Origin: an uncultured Pelagibacteraceae bacterium
GTDB lineage: Bacteria; Pseudomonadota; Alphaproteobacteria; Pelagibacterales; AG-422-B15
NCBI GenBank assembly: GCA_902584815.1
Contig: CACIBF010000013.1
Location: 1 to 35,409 of the forward strand
Length of the DNA: 35,409 bases
Direction: 5' to 3'
Shown here: positions 17,102-26,008 of the stretch, piece after piece
Position numbering within the stretch: the first letter of the stretch is position 1
Layout: every line of letters starts with the position of its first letter
The notes under the pieces: generated by a model
Seen by the model: only the letters and a program-made list of their open reading frames with translations
Database searches by the model: none
Told to the model about the DNA's origin: nothing
Translations under genes and position numbers: made by a program

Positions 17102-18052
17102 TTATGAGTTTAAAAATTCTTTTTTGAAAAAGGAAACAACGTCTTTATGACACTGACGTCGAGCTTCCCAGTTACAACCTGCATGAGCGCCCATTATGCC
17201 TGGAACTGCCTTAATAAGATTCGTACGACCTTCAGCATCATCACAAGGTATTACAGTTCCATCGTCTAAGGTGAATGTTAGATTAGTATTTTTATCAATA
17301 ACCGCAAACTTTTCAGTAAGTCTAATGGCATAAGGAATAAATTCTATTGGATCGATAGAATCGAAAGAGTGATGAGCATCTGGATAAGTAATGAGATCTA
17401 TATTTGATTTAGCTGGCTTCATGTATTCAAGAATATTTTTGACAAGACTAGTTGGAGTATAATCATCTGCATCTCCGCATAAAATTTTCATTGGAGCATC
17501 AGTCCATTCATTGATTTCGGGTTTAATATGAGTTCCAGGATAAAGTGGAAGATGAGCTGAAAATTTTTCATCTCCTAAAGTCAAAGCTTTGACTATTGGG
17601 GACCAAGCAGAATAAAAAGATGTACTGCCTCCAAGGCTCCAACCCATAATTCCAATTTTATTTGGATCTATATCAGGATGTTGAGTTAACATAGAGAGTG
17701 CACGAAATGAGTCCGTAATCATTGTAGCTAAAGTCACTCTCATTTGGTCCTCAATAATAGAAATTAAACCTCTTGCTTCAAAGCTATGAATTCTAAAAAC
17801 AGCAATACCGGCTTCTAACAGATTAACAATATGGTCATGATGATTTCCTCTTAGTCCTGCACTACCATGAACAGCGATTACAGCAGGACATGGGAGTTTC
17901 ACATTTTCAGGAAAAATAAGTGAACCATAAATTTCCTCTTTAGGCTCTATGTCTATACCATTTAAAATATGATGAAATTCAAATGGACTAGAGGATTTAA
18001 AAAAAAATACTCCAGCTTTCTTTTTTTCAAATTTATGTTTGTGATTTTCCAT
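17102..18052 (-). CDS. Dienelactone hydrolase-family alpha/beta hydrolase
   Basis: This is a 316-residue cytoplasmic hydrolase with no signal peptide. It has AVIAVHGSAGLRG near residues 57-69 (oxyanion region), the nucleophile elbow MGWSLGG with Ser139, and the late His in PDAHHSFDS near residue 225. An Asp in LCGDADDYTP near 192 completes a classical triad. True dienelactone hydrolases use Cys, so this belongs to the Ser-containing branch whose substrates are varied esters or are unknown. Its stop lies about 50 bases from the LexA box of umuDC, and the gene is preceded by the terminator of the upstream amt gene. It therefore appears to be transcribed alone. Confidence 0.8.
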   Translation of the reverse strand: MENHKHKFEKKKAGVFFFKSSSPFEFHHILNGIDIEPKEEIYGSLIFPENVKLPCPAVIAVHGSAGLRGNHHDHIVNLLEAGIAVFRIHSFEARGLISIIEDQMRVTLATMITDSFRALSMLTQHPDIDPNKIGIMGWSLGGSTSFYSAWSPIVKALTLGDEKFSAHLPLYPGTHIKPEINEWTDAPMKILCGDADDYTPTSLVKNILEYMKPAKSNIDLITYPDAHHSFDSIDPIEFIPYAIRLTEKFAVIDKNTNLTFTLDDGTVIPCDDAEGRTNLIKAVPGIMGAHAGCNWEARRQCHKDVVSFFKKEFLNS

Positions 18053-18087
18053 TAGGAGAAGACTTTATTAGGAAAATATAAAAAATC

Positions 18088-18141
18088 AAAATAAAAACGG
18101 TCCTGCAAAAAAAATTAAGGGGAAAATTCGCAGGACCGTTT
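18088..18141 (-). terminator. Intrinsic terminator of the first amt gene
   Basis: The arms AAACGGTCCTGC (18095-18106) and GCAGGACCGTTT (18130-18141) form a perfect 12-bp stem around a 23-base loop. On the minus strand, reading out of the amt gene that ends at 18160, the stem is followed by a T-rich run. The long loop is atypical but the stem and T-run are convincing. Confidence 0.8.
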
Positions 18142-18159
18142 CTTTAGGTCAGGAGGAAA

Positions 18160-19428
18160 TTAGTCTCTGATTGCGTAAGCTGTTACACCTGTTTCAGCTA
18201 TATCAGTTCCTTCTTTCTCGGCTTCTTCACTTATTCTAATGCCTATAGTTGCTTTCATGATTGACCAAACAATGAATGAAACTACAAAAACAAAAGCACA
18301 AATTGAAGCTGTACCAAGTAATTGTGGTCCAAAAGATGTTCCACTATTGGTAAGAGGAACAGCAAGAGTACCCCAAATTCCAGCAAATAAGTGAACTGGA
18401 ATAGCTCCTACAACATCATCAATCTGAAATTTGTTTAGAGCTTGAGTACCAAGTATTACAATAATTCCTCCAATAGAGCCAATTATAATTGCCATAAGAG
18501 GAGTTGGTGTAAGTGGTTCAGCAGTAATTGCAACTAAGCCACCAAGTGCTCCATTTAGCATCATAATGACATCAGTTTTACCATTAACTAATCTTGTAAT
18601 AATTGCACAAGTCATAACACCGGCACAAGCTGCAAGATTTGTATTAATATAGATGGTAGCTACAGCAGTAGCATTTTCAAAACCAGCTAAAGCTAATTGA
18701 GATCCACCATTAAAACCAAACCAGCCAAACCATAGAATGAAAGTACCAAGAGTTGCTAGTGGAATAGACGAACTAGCAAATGGTACTAATTTACCATTAC
18801 TAAATCTACCAAGACGTGGGCCTAGTACGATCGCACCAGCCAATGCTGCTGCACCGCCAGCCGCGTGCACTAGAGTTGAACCAGCAAAATCTGAGAAGCC
18901 AGCAGCTGATAACCAACCGCCTCCCCACTGCCAACCCATTTCAATTGGATAAATAATTCCGGTTAAAATTGCAGCAAACAAAAAGAAAGGCCATATTTTG
19001 ATTCTTTCAGCTAATGTACCTGATACAATTGAAACTGTTGTTGCACAAAAAACCATTTGGAAAAACCAATCTGAGCCATCAGAATAGCCTGTATCAATTG
19101 CGGAGGCATCACTCCACGGGGTAAATGATCCAATATATCCACCTTCTGGTATACCATAAGCAACATTGTATCCTATAACCCAGAACATAAGTCCTGCAAT
19201 TGAATATAGTCCAATATTTTTTGCGGCAATTGTGGATACACTCTTAGATGTAACCATTCCTGATTCAAGCATACAGAAACCTGCTGCCATTAACATTACT
19301 AAGAACCCACTTACTAAAAATAATAGAGTGTTCAGAGCATAAGCAGTTTCATCGTCTGTTCCTGCATAAGCACTAACACTTAATAAAGAAGTGAATAGTA
19401 ATGAGTATAAAACTATTCTTTTAATCAT
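18160..19428 (-). CDS. amt: Ammonium transporter, Amt family (copy 1)
   Basis: The protein has 422 residues from ATG 19428. I preferred this start over an in-frame ATG at 19503 because a GGAG ribosome-binding site lies just before it and a clean signal peptide (cleavage after SAYA) then begins the protein. Eleven membrane helices follow. The twin histidines of the ammonia pore are His188 (STLVHAAGG) and His346 (IPVHLFAGIWG). The Asp of the recruitment site is in GFSDFAGS, and Phe-gate residues are in DWFFQMVF. It imports ammonium across the inner membrane. It is a close paralogue of the next amt gene and is separated from it by a terminator. No glnK/glnB gene is adjacent. Confidence 0.93.
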   Translation of the reverse strand: MIKRIVLYSLLFTSLLSVSAYAGTDDETAYALNTLLFLVSGFLVMLMAAGFCMLESGMVTSKSVSTIAAKNIGLYSIAGLMFWVIGYNVAYGIPEGGYIGSFTPWSDASAIDTGYSDGSDWFFQMVFCATTVSIVSGTLAERIKIWPFFLFAAILTGIIYPIEMGWQWGGGWLSAAGFSDFAGSTLVHAAGGAAALAGAIVLGPRLGRFSNGKLVPFASSSIPLATLGTFILWFGWFGFNGGSQLALAGFENATAVATIYINTNLAACAGVMTCAIITRLVNGKTDVIMMLNGALGGLVAITAEPLTPTPLMAIIIGSIGGIIVILGTQALNKFQIDDVVGAIPVHLFAGIWGTLAVPLTNSGTSFGPQLLGTASICAFVFVVSFIVWSIMKATIGIRISEEAEKEGTDIAETGVTAYAIRD

Positions 19429-19525
19429 TCTAATTTCTCCGTTTAAAAATTTAAGATCATTCACTATCATTTGGATAAAACAAAGAAACAACACGACTCT
19501 CATGCCATCATGTCATTAAACTTTT

Positions 19526-19538
19526 TGCCAAAATGGCA
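19526..19538. promoter_or_regulatory. Short inverted repeat upstream of amt copy 1
   Basis: TGCCA-AAA-TGGCA is a perfect 5-base inverted repeat with a 3-base centre. It lies about 100 bases upstream of the chosen amt start and between the two amt genes. It has the outline of a small regulator site (NtrC-like spacing was considered), but the match to the known NtrC consensus is incomplete. It could be chance. Confidence 0.2.
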
Positions 19539-19555
19539 GTGAAGAAAAATACAAT

Positions 19556-19589
19556 AAAAAAACCTCTCAATCTTGATTGATTGAGAGGT
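19556..19589 (-). terminator. Intrinsic terminator of the second amt gene
   Basis: The arms ACCTCTCAATC (19562-19572) and GATTGAGAGGT (19579-19589) pair perfectly around a six-base loop. On the minus strand the stem is followed by seven T residues. It lies about 20 bases after the amt copy 2 stop and before the promoter region of amt copy 1, so the two genes are separate transcription units. Confidence 0.9.
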
Positions 19590-19609
19590 AATTTTTTAAA
19601 AGTTAAGGA

Positions 19610-20887
19610 TTAATCTCTGATTGAGTAGGCTACAACTCCTACTTCTGATTTGTCAGTACCCAGTTTTTCTGCTTCTTCACTAATTCTAAGCCCTATAGTA
19701 TTTTTTATAATCAATAGAACTATATAAGAAACAATAAAAACAAAAGCAATTACAGCTGCAACACCTATAAATTGAGTAACATATGAGGTGTCAGGATTAG
19801 ATAATGGCACAATCATTGTGCCCCATATTCCTGCAAACATATGAACAGGAATTGCACCAACTACATCATCTAATCTCATACTATTTAAGAAATTAGTACC
19901 AACATACATAATTATACCACCAACAGCGCCGATTATAATTGCTAGAATTGGAGATGGCATTAATGGTTCAGCAGTAATTGAAACTAATCCTGCTAAACAA
20001 CCATTTAACATCATAATCACATCAGTTTTACCGCCAACTAAACGGGTAACTACTGCAGCAGAAAGACATCCGCCACATGCGGCAAGTTGAGTATTAATAA
20101 AAATTGTAGACATTGCAGTTGCATCCTCATAAGAACCTAGTGCTAACTGAGAGCCACCATTAAAACCAAACCATCCCATCCATAGGATAAAAGTTCCAAG
20201 AGCAACTAATGGAATTGAAGAAGCTGCAAAAGGCTCCATTGATTGTACTTCACCTTTTGTGCTGTATCTTCCAATACGTGGACCCAAAAGCATTATTCCC
20301 GCAAGTGCTGCTGCACCTCCACATGCATGAACAAGTGTTGATCCAGCAAAATCAGCAAATCCTAATGCATCAAGCCAGCCACCGCCCCATTCCCATCCCA
20401 TTTGGATAGGATAGATAAATCCACCGAGTATCGCCGAAAATAAAAAGAATGGCCAAATTTTTATTCTTTCTGCAACTGCTCCTGAAACTATTGAACATGT
20501 TGCACAAACAAATAATGTTTGAAAAAACCAATCTGATGCACCGGAATATCCAGTTTCAATTGAAGACGTATCTGTCCAAGTTGAAAAAGTTCCAATATAT
20601 CCACCTTCTGGTATACCATATCCAAGGTTGTAGCCTACGAGATAGAAAACAACAGATACAATAGCAAATTTTCCAATATTTTTAGCTGCAATAGTTGAAA
20701 CACTACGGGTTGTAACTAAACCTGACTCTAGCATACAAAATCCTGCTGCCATCCACATAACTAAGAAACCGCAAACTAAAAAAGAAAAAGTATTAAAAAT
20801 ATAAGCTACTTCTTGATCAACACCCGCATATGCAGATGAAGAAGAAAATGTAGCAATAAAAATATAAATGATTATGTTTTTAAACAT
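19610..20887 (-). CDS. amt: Ammonium transporter, Amt family (copy 2)
   Basis: This 425-residue Amt protein has a signal peptide (cleavage near SSAYA, residue 21) and eleven predicted helices. The pore histidines are His187 (STLVHACGG) and His349 (IPVHMFAGIWG). It differs from copy 1 in a five- or six-residue insert after IGRYST in the central cytoplasmic loop and in Cys-rich replacements (VCATCSIVSG, LAACGGC). A strong AGGGGGA ribosome-binding site precedes the ATG, suggesting high expression. Two adjacent paralogues with separate terminators suggest different affinity or conditional expression. The GlnK-contacting C-terminus (LRISEEAEKLGTDKSEVG) is conserved in both. Confidence 0.93.
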   Translation of the reverse strand: MFKNIIIYIFIATFSSSSAYAGVDQEVAYIFNTFSFLVCGFLVMWMAAGFCMLESGLVTTRSVSTIAAKNIGKFAIVSVVFYLVGYNLGYGIPEGGYIGTFSTWTDTSSIETGYSGASDWFFQTLFVCATCSIVSGAVAERIKIWPFFLFSAILGGFIYPIQMGWEWGGGWLDALGFADFAGSTLVHACGGAAALAGIMLLGPRIGRYSTKGEVQSMEPFAASSIPLVALGTFILWMGWFGFNGGSQLALGSYEDATAMSTIFINTQLAACGGCLSAAVVTRLVGGKTDVIMMLNGCLAGLVSITAEPLMPSPILAIIIGAVGGIIMYVGTNFLNSMRLDDVVGAIPVHMFAGIWGTMIVPLSNPDTSYVTQFIGVAAVIAFVFIVSYIVLLIIKNTIGLRISEEAEKLGTDKSEVGVVAYSIRD

Positions 20888-20962
20888 TAAAATGTCCCCC
20901 TAATTTATATTTTTTAATATCATCCCGTTAAAGACCCTCAATAAGACTTAAATGCCAATTTG

Positions 20963-20981
20963 TCACTAAACGAAATAGTGA
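20963..20981. repeat. Short inverted repeat between the DUF3604 gene and amt copy 2
   Basis: TCACTA-AACGAAA-TAGTGA has 6-base arms and a 7-base loop. It lies about 40 bases beyond the stop of the DUF3604 gene and about 75 bases upstream of the amt copy 2 start. It could be a weak terminator (no T-run follows) or an operator of amt. Nothing else is evident in this 130-base gap. Confidence 0.25.
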
Positions 20982-21017
20982 ATTTGAATAAGTAACTATA
21001 TGAAAATCAATAATTAA

Positions 21018-23420
21018 TTATGACTTATAATTTAGATATATTGGAGATGACCAAGCTCTAGGTTCATCAATACTAGTGCATGCTTCGAGGTCACGGGGAT
21101 TTTTAAAATCCTGAGTACATATTTTAAATTCAGAACAATTACCTTCTTCGTCGAATATACAGTGAGCACCTTTCACATTTATTATGGGTGATGGTTCTTC
21201 GATTGCTCTCACATAATAACTAACATCAGATTGCATAGTTGAGAAATCTGGATCAGTAAAAGTGAATCTACATCCAATTTTGTCAGTATTACAATTGTGA
21301 ACTAACCATGTGTCTTCAATTCTTTCATCTATTGGTTGATTTATGTATTCTTGTGGCCAAACTCTAATAACCTCAATTCTTGTTATCTTCTTACGTTCAT
21401 CAGATGGATTATAACATTCATTATAGCAAAGCTCATTCACACGGTCTTCTCCGAGTGCTGTATAGGCATCTTCTGGACATCCACTTTTTTGGATATATGA
21501 TCCCATAGCTCTAACTTCAAATTCAGGATTCTGACTCATTTCTACAAGAGAACCCATAGGTGATTTTCCATTTGTGCTATCTTGATTATTCACAAGATCA
21601 AACCAGAGTAGAATTCTTGGGCCACTTGTTGCATAAGTTTCATGTCTCTTGAAAGCATCCCAAATTTCTTCTTTTGACCTCCCTTCAGAGTGTACGGCCG
21701 CTAATCCACCAGTTTGAAAAAAGGATCTCTGTCGCTCCCATTCAATTGTATTAAATCCAAGAGATAGTTTAGTAAGATCAAAATCAATTGGCTGGTCATC
21801 AGATATATATGCATCCTTCACTGGGTTCTCATTTTGAGCACCTATGGTGTAAGGTTCCATATGTAAGAATTTATCAAACAATTCATTTGGTGGCCCAACA
21901 CCATCAACACTTGTATGAAACAATTCTTTATAACCTGATCCTGGAGCAGCCTGATGGTTATCACTAGATGAAATAAATCCGTATTTAAATCGATGCTTAG
22001 ATCCATCATCCTTAAATTTTGTAAGAGCCATTCCGTACTGAGCACTTCCACCCGGTACGTAATTCATCGCAGGGGAAAAACAATCACGGCACTGGCCTGA
22101 ATCTAATTTATCTCTTTCTGTTAAGTTTGAGATGGCATTTACTCCTGTACGACCACGATCTACAACAATTTGCTGTGTCTTAATTTTTCGCTCACCACAT
22201 TCTTTTTCATTCACACCAGCTTTTATACATCTTTCATAAATGATTTCTCCTAACTTCCAACATTGAGGTGTGTAGTTTTCTGATGGTTCTGGACACGATT
22301 GAGTGCCGAAATCAAATGATCTTTCTTTTCCATCTACCGTAGCTATTAAAGTGCCAGTTTGAAAATCTAACTCAGTTACGTCTCTTACGTTGATCATGGT
22401 ATCAACAACAACTTCTGACTCTCTCGTTACTTTACCTGCACGCCAAGATCTATATTCTTCACTATTTCCATGGCCAGAGTGAATCTCAAGTAGATCAAAT
22501 TGATGTGGATATTGCTTTGAAAGTTCTAATCCCTTGTCCAAGGTATAACCTTTAGGAGTATAAAGTCCCCATGTTTGTCCGTGTGGGATAATTATATAAT
22601 CACTATCATACTCATTTACTTTATTAGCTAAAACAAGTGGAGTTAGTGCGTCTTCACTACAATCTAATGGAAGTTCTTTTGATGGCACTCCTCTCTCACA
22701 GATTGGAGTATTTAAAATCTCCGTAACATAATTGTTAAAATCAAGATATCTTTTGAAATTTTTCATATCAATAAATGCATAGGATACATTTGGCCAGTCA
22801 GGTACATTTCCTAGTACTTGGCGAGCAATGCTTTGTGATGCAATTGGTCTTGAAGGAACTAAAGCTTCATCTTCTTCAGCCAAAATAACATTGTGATGTC
22901 CCCAATGAGTGCCACGATTAGCGCCAACCTGGGTCCATTCCCAACCTAGAAAAGCTACACAGTCTGGATTATCTTTATCAACATTAAGCTGATTACATTT
23001 TCGTATAGTTTCTTTTGTTTCTTTCCATCTCTTAGGGGTTAAGCTTTCCGCGTGATCATTGATTGACCAAAAATCAAGTACGGAACAGTGTCTAGCAAAA
23101 TCACATGCATCAGCGACTGGGTGGACTCCCACTCCACCAACAATTGGTAAGCTCATTTGATGTGCGTCTAATGAAAATGTAGAATGAACATGAAGATCTC
23201 CAAATAAAATTTGCTTTTCATTATTTGCATTTAAAGATTTTGCTGCATTTTTATAATTTTCAGTTTTATTTACCACAAACTCAGAGGTATTTATTTTACC
23301 CTGAATTTCTCCTGGCCCCAAAGATTCGGAAAAAAAACCTCTATCCAATATAACCACTCCTGCTGAAATAAATAAAAAAACAGCAACGAGTAGATATAAA
23401 AAATATTTAATTATTGTCAT
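21018..23420 (-). CDS. Exported DUF3604 (PHP-like) protein
   Basis: The protein has 800 residues from ATG 23420. A TTG 17 codons upstream is possible but would place a polar extension before the membrane segment. An N-terminal hydrophobic helix (about residues 3-24) exports or anchors it. A PHP-like metal-site motif FGDLHVHSTFSLDAH with His77 and His79 follows, then WSINDHAESL near residue 140. Later come IIPHGQTWG, EIHSGHGNSEEYRSW, FGFISSSDNHQ-type and YGFISSSDNH motifs spread as in the DUF3604 family. Many cysteines suggest a periplasmic disulfide-containing enzyme. The reaction of this family is unknown. A metal-dependent hydrolase is inferred from the PHP resemblance. It is divergent from a parvulin-like and a HupE-like gene only 56 bases away. 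Confidence 0.85.
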   Translation of the reverse strand: MTIIKYFLYLLVAVFLFISAGVVILDRGFFSESLGPGEIQGKINTSEFVVNKTENYKNAAKSLNANNEKQILFGDLHVHSTFSLDAHQMSLPIVGGVGVHPVADACDFARHCSVLDFWSINDHAESLTPKRWKETKETIRKCNQLNVDKDNPDCVAFLGWEWTQVGANRGTHWGHHNVILAEEDEALVPSRPIASQSIARQVLGNVPDWPNVSYAFIDMKNFKRYLDFNNYVTEILNTPICERGVPSKELPLDCSEDALTPLVLANKVNEYDSDYIIIPHGQTWGLYTPKGYTLDKGLELSKQYPHQFDLLEIHSGHGNSEEYRSWRAGKVTRESEVVVDTMINVRDVTELDFQTGTLIATVDGKERSFDFGTQSCPEPSENYTPQCWKLGEIIYERCIKAGVNEKECGERKIKTQQIVVDRGRTGVNAISNLTERDKLDSGQCRDCFSPAMNYVPGGSAQYGMALTKFKDDGSKHRFKYGFISSSDNHQAAPGSGYKELFHTSVDGVGPPNELFDKFLHMEPYTIGAQNENPVKDAYISDDQPIDFDLTKLSLGFNTIEWERQRSFFQTGGLAAVHSEGRSKEEIWDAFKRHETYATSGPRILLWFDLVNNQDSTNGKSPMGSLVEMSQNPEFEVRAMGSYIQKSGCPEDAYTALGEDRVNELCYNECYNPSDERKKITRIEVIRVWPQEYINQPIDERIEDTWLVHNCNTDKIGCRFTFTDPDFSTMQSDVSYYVRAIEEPSPIINVKGAHCIFDEEGNCSEFKICTQDFKNPRDLEACTSIDEPRAWSSPIYLNYKS

Positions 23421-23476
23421 AAATTTTCTTTGAAACACTTGAATAATGAAGAAAAATTGATGATAGTGCAAGAGAT

Positions 23477-24349
23477 ATGTTTCGTCTCATAAACAACATT
23501 AATTATCTTTTTGTTTTTGCATTAATAATTGGAGTCTTGCTAGTTTCTCAAGAATTATTTCAATCTAAGTCCTCAAATCAATATTTAAGACAGCAAAATG
23601 CGGTCGCTTTAGTAAACGACATGACCATATCTGAAGATCAATTTATTAAATATATAAGTACTCTTGGAATCGATGTAGTTGACGAAAATGATGAGGAATT
23701 ACTTGAGATTGTTCTTGAGAAAATGATAGAGGAAGAACTTCTTTTACAAAAAGGGATAGAACTCGAGCTTCATAAATTTGATATTCAGATTAGAAAAGCA
23801 ATTATTCAACAAGTAATTAATTCAATTCTGTTGCAAAATGAAGAAGAAGTTACTGAAAAAGAATTAAGAGAATATTATGAGAATAATAAAAATAAGTATC
23901 AATTAAGTAAATTAATCCACTTAGATATAATTTTTTTAAACTCTCAAAGAGAAGAGGATATTAATTTGTTATTTGAAGCAATTAGAACAATCGGATTTGC
24001 AGAAACAAAAAAACAATTTCATCAAGAGCTTTTTTTTTCAATTCCTGATCGCCTTATCAGCATAAAAGATTGCATTCAATTGTTAGGATCCAATATATGT
24101 AAGGAAATTTTTGAATTAAACCTTAATGATATTTCTAATCCAATTAAATATGAAAATGGTTTCGTAATAATTCAAATTAGAAATACAAATAGAGATATCT
24201 TAGATAACGATTTATTTAATAGGCTGTATGATAAAATTTTATTTGATTTTAAAAATTCAGAGGATGATAAGTATTTTAAGGATTATATTCAGTATCTAAA
24301 AGAAAATGCTAACATTAAGAGATATGACCTAGATGTTAAAAGTAATTAA
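23477..24349 (+). CDS. Membrane-anchored parvulin-like (PpiC/SurA-type) protein
   Basis: This 290-residue protein has one N-terminal membrane helix (about residues 10-26). A SurA/PpiD-like helical chaperone region follows (ALVNDMTISEDQFIKYI near 43-60, then a long charged helix), with EKELREYYENNKNKY near 125-140. The last phrase is the characteristic link into a parvulin domain. The PPIase domain itself is poorly conserved, so it may work as a chaperone rather than an isomerase. It probably faces the periplasm. Its last 17 bases overlap the HupE/UreJ-like gene, so the two are co-translated. It is divergent from the big exported DUF3604 protein, which is a plausible client. Confidence 0.75.
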   Translation: MFRLINNINYLFVFALIIGVLLVSQELFQSKSSNQYLRQQNAVALVNDMTISEDQFIKYISTLGIDVVDENDEELLEIVLEKMIEEELLLQKGIELELHKFDIQIRKAIIQQVINSILLQNEEEVTEKELREYYENNKNKYQLSKLIHLDIIFLNSQREEDINLLFEAIRTIGFAETKKQFHQELFFSIPDRLISIKDCIQLLGSNICKEIFELNLNDISNPIKYENGFVIIQIRNTNRDILDNDLFNRLYDKILFDFKNSEDDKYFKDYIQYLKENANIKRYDLDVKSN

Positions 24350-25565
24350 GTTTTTAACATTCATATTTTTTATTTCAATTTTTCCCTCTAATGCTCATTA
24401 TTTTAGTGAGTCACATTCGAAATGGAATATTAATGGAATTAACATTGATGGTACATTTAATGTATTTGAAATAGAAGCTACTCGAGTCTTAAAATTACCT
24501 GAGATAGAAAAATTTCTTTATGAACAAAACTTAAGCGAAAGTGATGCATTCATAAAATATCTTGAAAAAAAAGTAAAGGTTACATCTGAGAATAATAAAT
24601 GTATCCAAATAAAGCCCATGCATTTAATACCTTCAAAAGAAGGTTCAATAAATATTGCAATGAAATTTCAATGCGAACAACCAGAATCAATTAAAATAAT
24701 TAATAATGCATTTTTTGATATCATTCCAAGCCATATTCATATTGCAAGGATATATAAAGAAGACAGTATAATACTAGAAAAAGCTCTTTTCTATAATGAT
24801 CAATCTATCAACTTAGAAGAGAATAGAAACAAAGAAAAAAATAATAATTTTTTATCAAGTATATTTAATTTCATAAAAATTGGCATTGAGCACATACTAA
24901 ATGGATATGATCATCTTTTATTTATTGCTGGACTAGTCTTACTTATTTCAAGCATTAGAAAATTATTGATCGTGATAACAGGTTTTACACTAGGTCATAG
25001 TATTACTCTTATTTTTTCTACTCTTGGTTATGCAACTCCAAATATGATGCTCGTCGAGTCCCTTATTGGATTCACAATTTTTTTTCTTGGTCTTGAATAT
25101 TTCTTGGAAAGAACAAAGAAATTTAAGGAGATATTTTTTTTATTAATAGCAGTATTAATTTTATTATTATCCCTGAGTTTGATCAATCCAATTTTAATAT
25201 CTAAAACCACATTGATTGGAATTATAATATTCTCTATAGGTTATTTTGGTTTATATAAAAATTTAAAAAATAAAAATATACTTATATACATTATTACCGT
25301 TTTATTTGGTCTAATTCATGGCTATGGATTTGGGTCATTTCTTATGAAAACTGAAATTCAGAATTATAATTTAATATATGGCTTAGCAGGTTTTAATATT
25401 GGTGTTGAAATTGGACAAATTATCTTTGTTTCACTAATTTTAATCTTCCTAAAATTAATTTCATTTTTAAAGTTAAGAAATTTTGAAATTTTTTTTAAAA
25501 ATTTAATTTTTATTTTAGTAATAAGCTTTGGTATTTTTTGGTTTGTTTCAAGAATAATTAACTAA
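24333..25565 (+). CDS. HupE/UreJ-family membrane protein
   Basis: The 410-residue protein has a signal peptide (MLKVIKFLTFIFFISIFPSNA). About 150 residues of periplasmic domain follow, then about seven membrane helices. The membrane part begins with GIEHILNGYDHLLFIAGL near residue 180 and TGFTLGHSITLIFSTLG, and ends near GLIHGYGFGSF. These His/Asp-bearing phrases define the HupE/UreJ_2 family, related to nickel permeases. Members with the extra N-terminal periplasmic domain are uncharacterised. It may bring in nickel, cobalt or another divalent metal. It overlaps the parvulin-like gene, and its last four bases overlap the convergent DUF3429 gene. Confidence 0.83.
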   Translation: MLKVIKFLTFIFFISIFPSNAHYFSESHSKWNINGINIDGTFNVFEIEATRVLKLPEIEKFLYEQNLSESDAFIKYLEKKVKVTSENNKCIQIKPMHLIPSKEGSINIAMKFQCEQPESIKIINNAFFDIIPSHIHIARIYKEDSIILEKALFYNDQSINLEENRNKEKNNNFLSSIFNFIKIGIEHILNGYDHLLFIAGLVLLISSIRKLLIVITGFTLGHSITLIFSTLGYATPNMMLVESLIGFTIFFLGLEYFLERTKKFKEIFFLLIAVLILLLSLSLINPILISKTTLIGIIIFSIGYFGLYKNLKNKNILIYIITVLFGLIHGYGFGSFLMKTEIQNYNLIYGLAGFNIGVEIGQIIFVSLILIFLKLISFLKLRNFEIFFKNLIFILVISFGIFWFVSRIIN

Positions 25566-26008
25566 TTAATATAAAAAAACATCATAAATGAAAGTACTAT
25601 AACTGCGCTCGTCAACGGAACTCTTATATTTAAAAACCAATAAGGAGTAGTTTTTGTATTATACAAATAATAATCATGAGCTAAAGCAATTAAGAAAGAA
25701 ATAACAATGATTATTAATGAATAGAAAAGATTAGTTATAAAGATTAAAGCGGACCAACCCATTAATGCAGGAACCGTTGATATTAGTAATGGCAGGAGAA
25801 CATTATATATTCGGTCAGCCGAAGCAGTGATTAACCCCCATTGTATACCTCCTAAAAAAGATGAAATAATAGCGGCATAAGAAATAAATAAATAAATTAA
25901 AAGATTATATAACTCTTGATCAGCGGGCACTATGAAACAGCAAAGAAAAATTATTACAAATGGTATTAATCCTAAAATACCTACAATGAGTGATGATCTA
26001 TAACCCAT
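25562..26008 (-). CDS. DUF3429-family membrane protein
   Basis: This 148-residue protein has about five hydrophobic helices and no enzyme motif. The phrase SSFLGGIQWGL near residues 49-59 is the DUF3429 signature, shared with mitochondrial TMEM69. Its function is unknown in any organism I can recall. Its ATG directly abuts the stop codon of the metallo-beta-lactamase gene upstream, so the two are in one operon. It is convergent with the HupE/UreJ-like gene, overlapping by four bases. Confidence 0.8.
   Translation of the reverse strand: MGYRSSLIVGILGLIPFVIIFLCCFIVPADQELYNLLIYLFISYAAIISSFLGGIQWGLITASADRIYNVLLPLLISTVPALMGWSALIFITNLFYSLIIIVISFLIALAHDYYLYNTKTTPYWFLNIRVPLTSAVIVLSFMMFFYIN

Noticed and set aside
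19501-19503. Upstream ATG start for amt copy 1
   Set aside because: It would add 25 residues before the signal peptide and has no ribosome-binding site. ATG 19428 has GGAG just upstream and gives the family's normal N-terminus.
20888-21017. Sigma-54 promoter upstream of amt copy 2
   Set aside because: The best candidate, TTGGCATTTAAGTC on the minus strand, has no GC element at the required -12 spacing.
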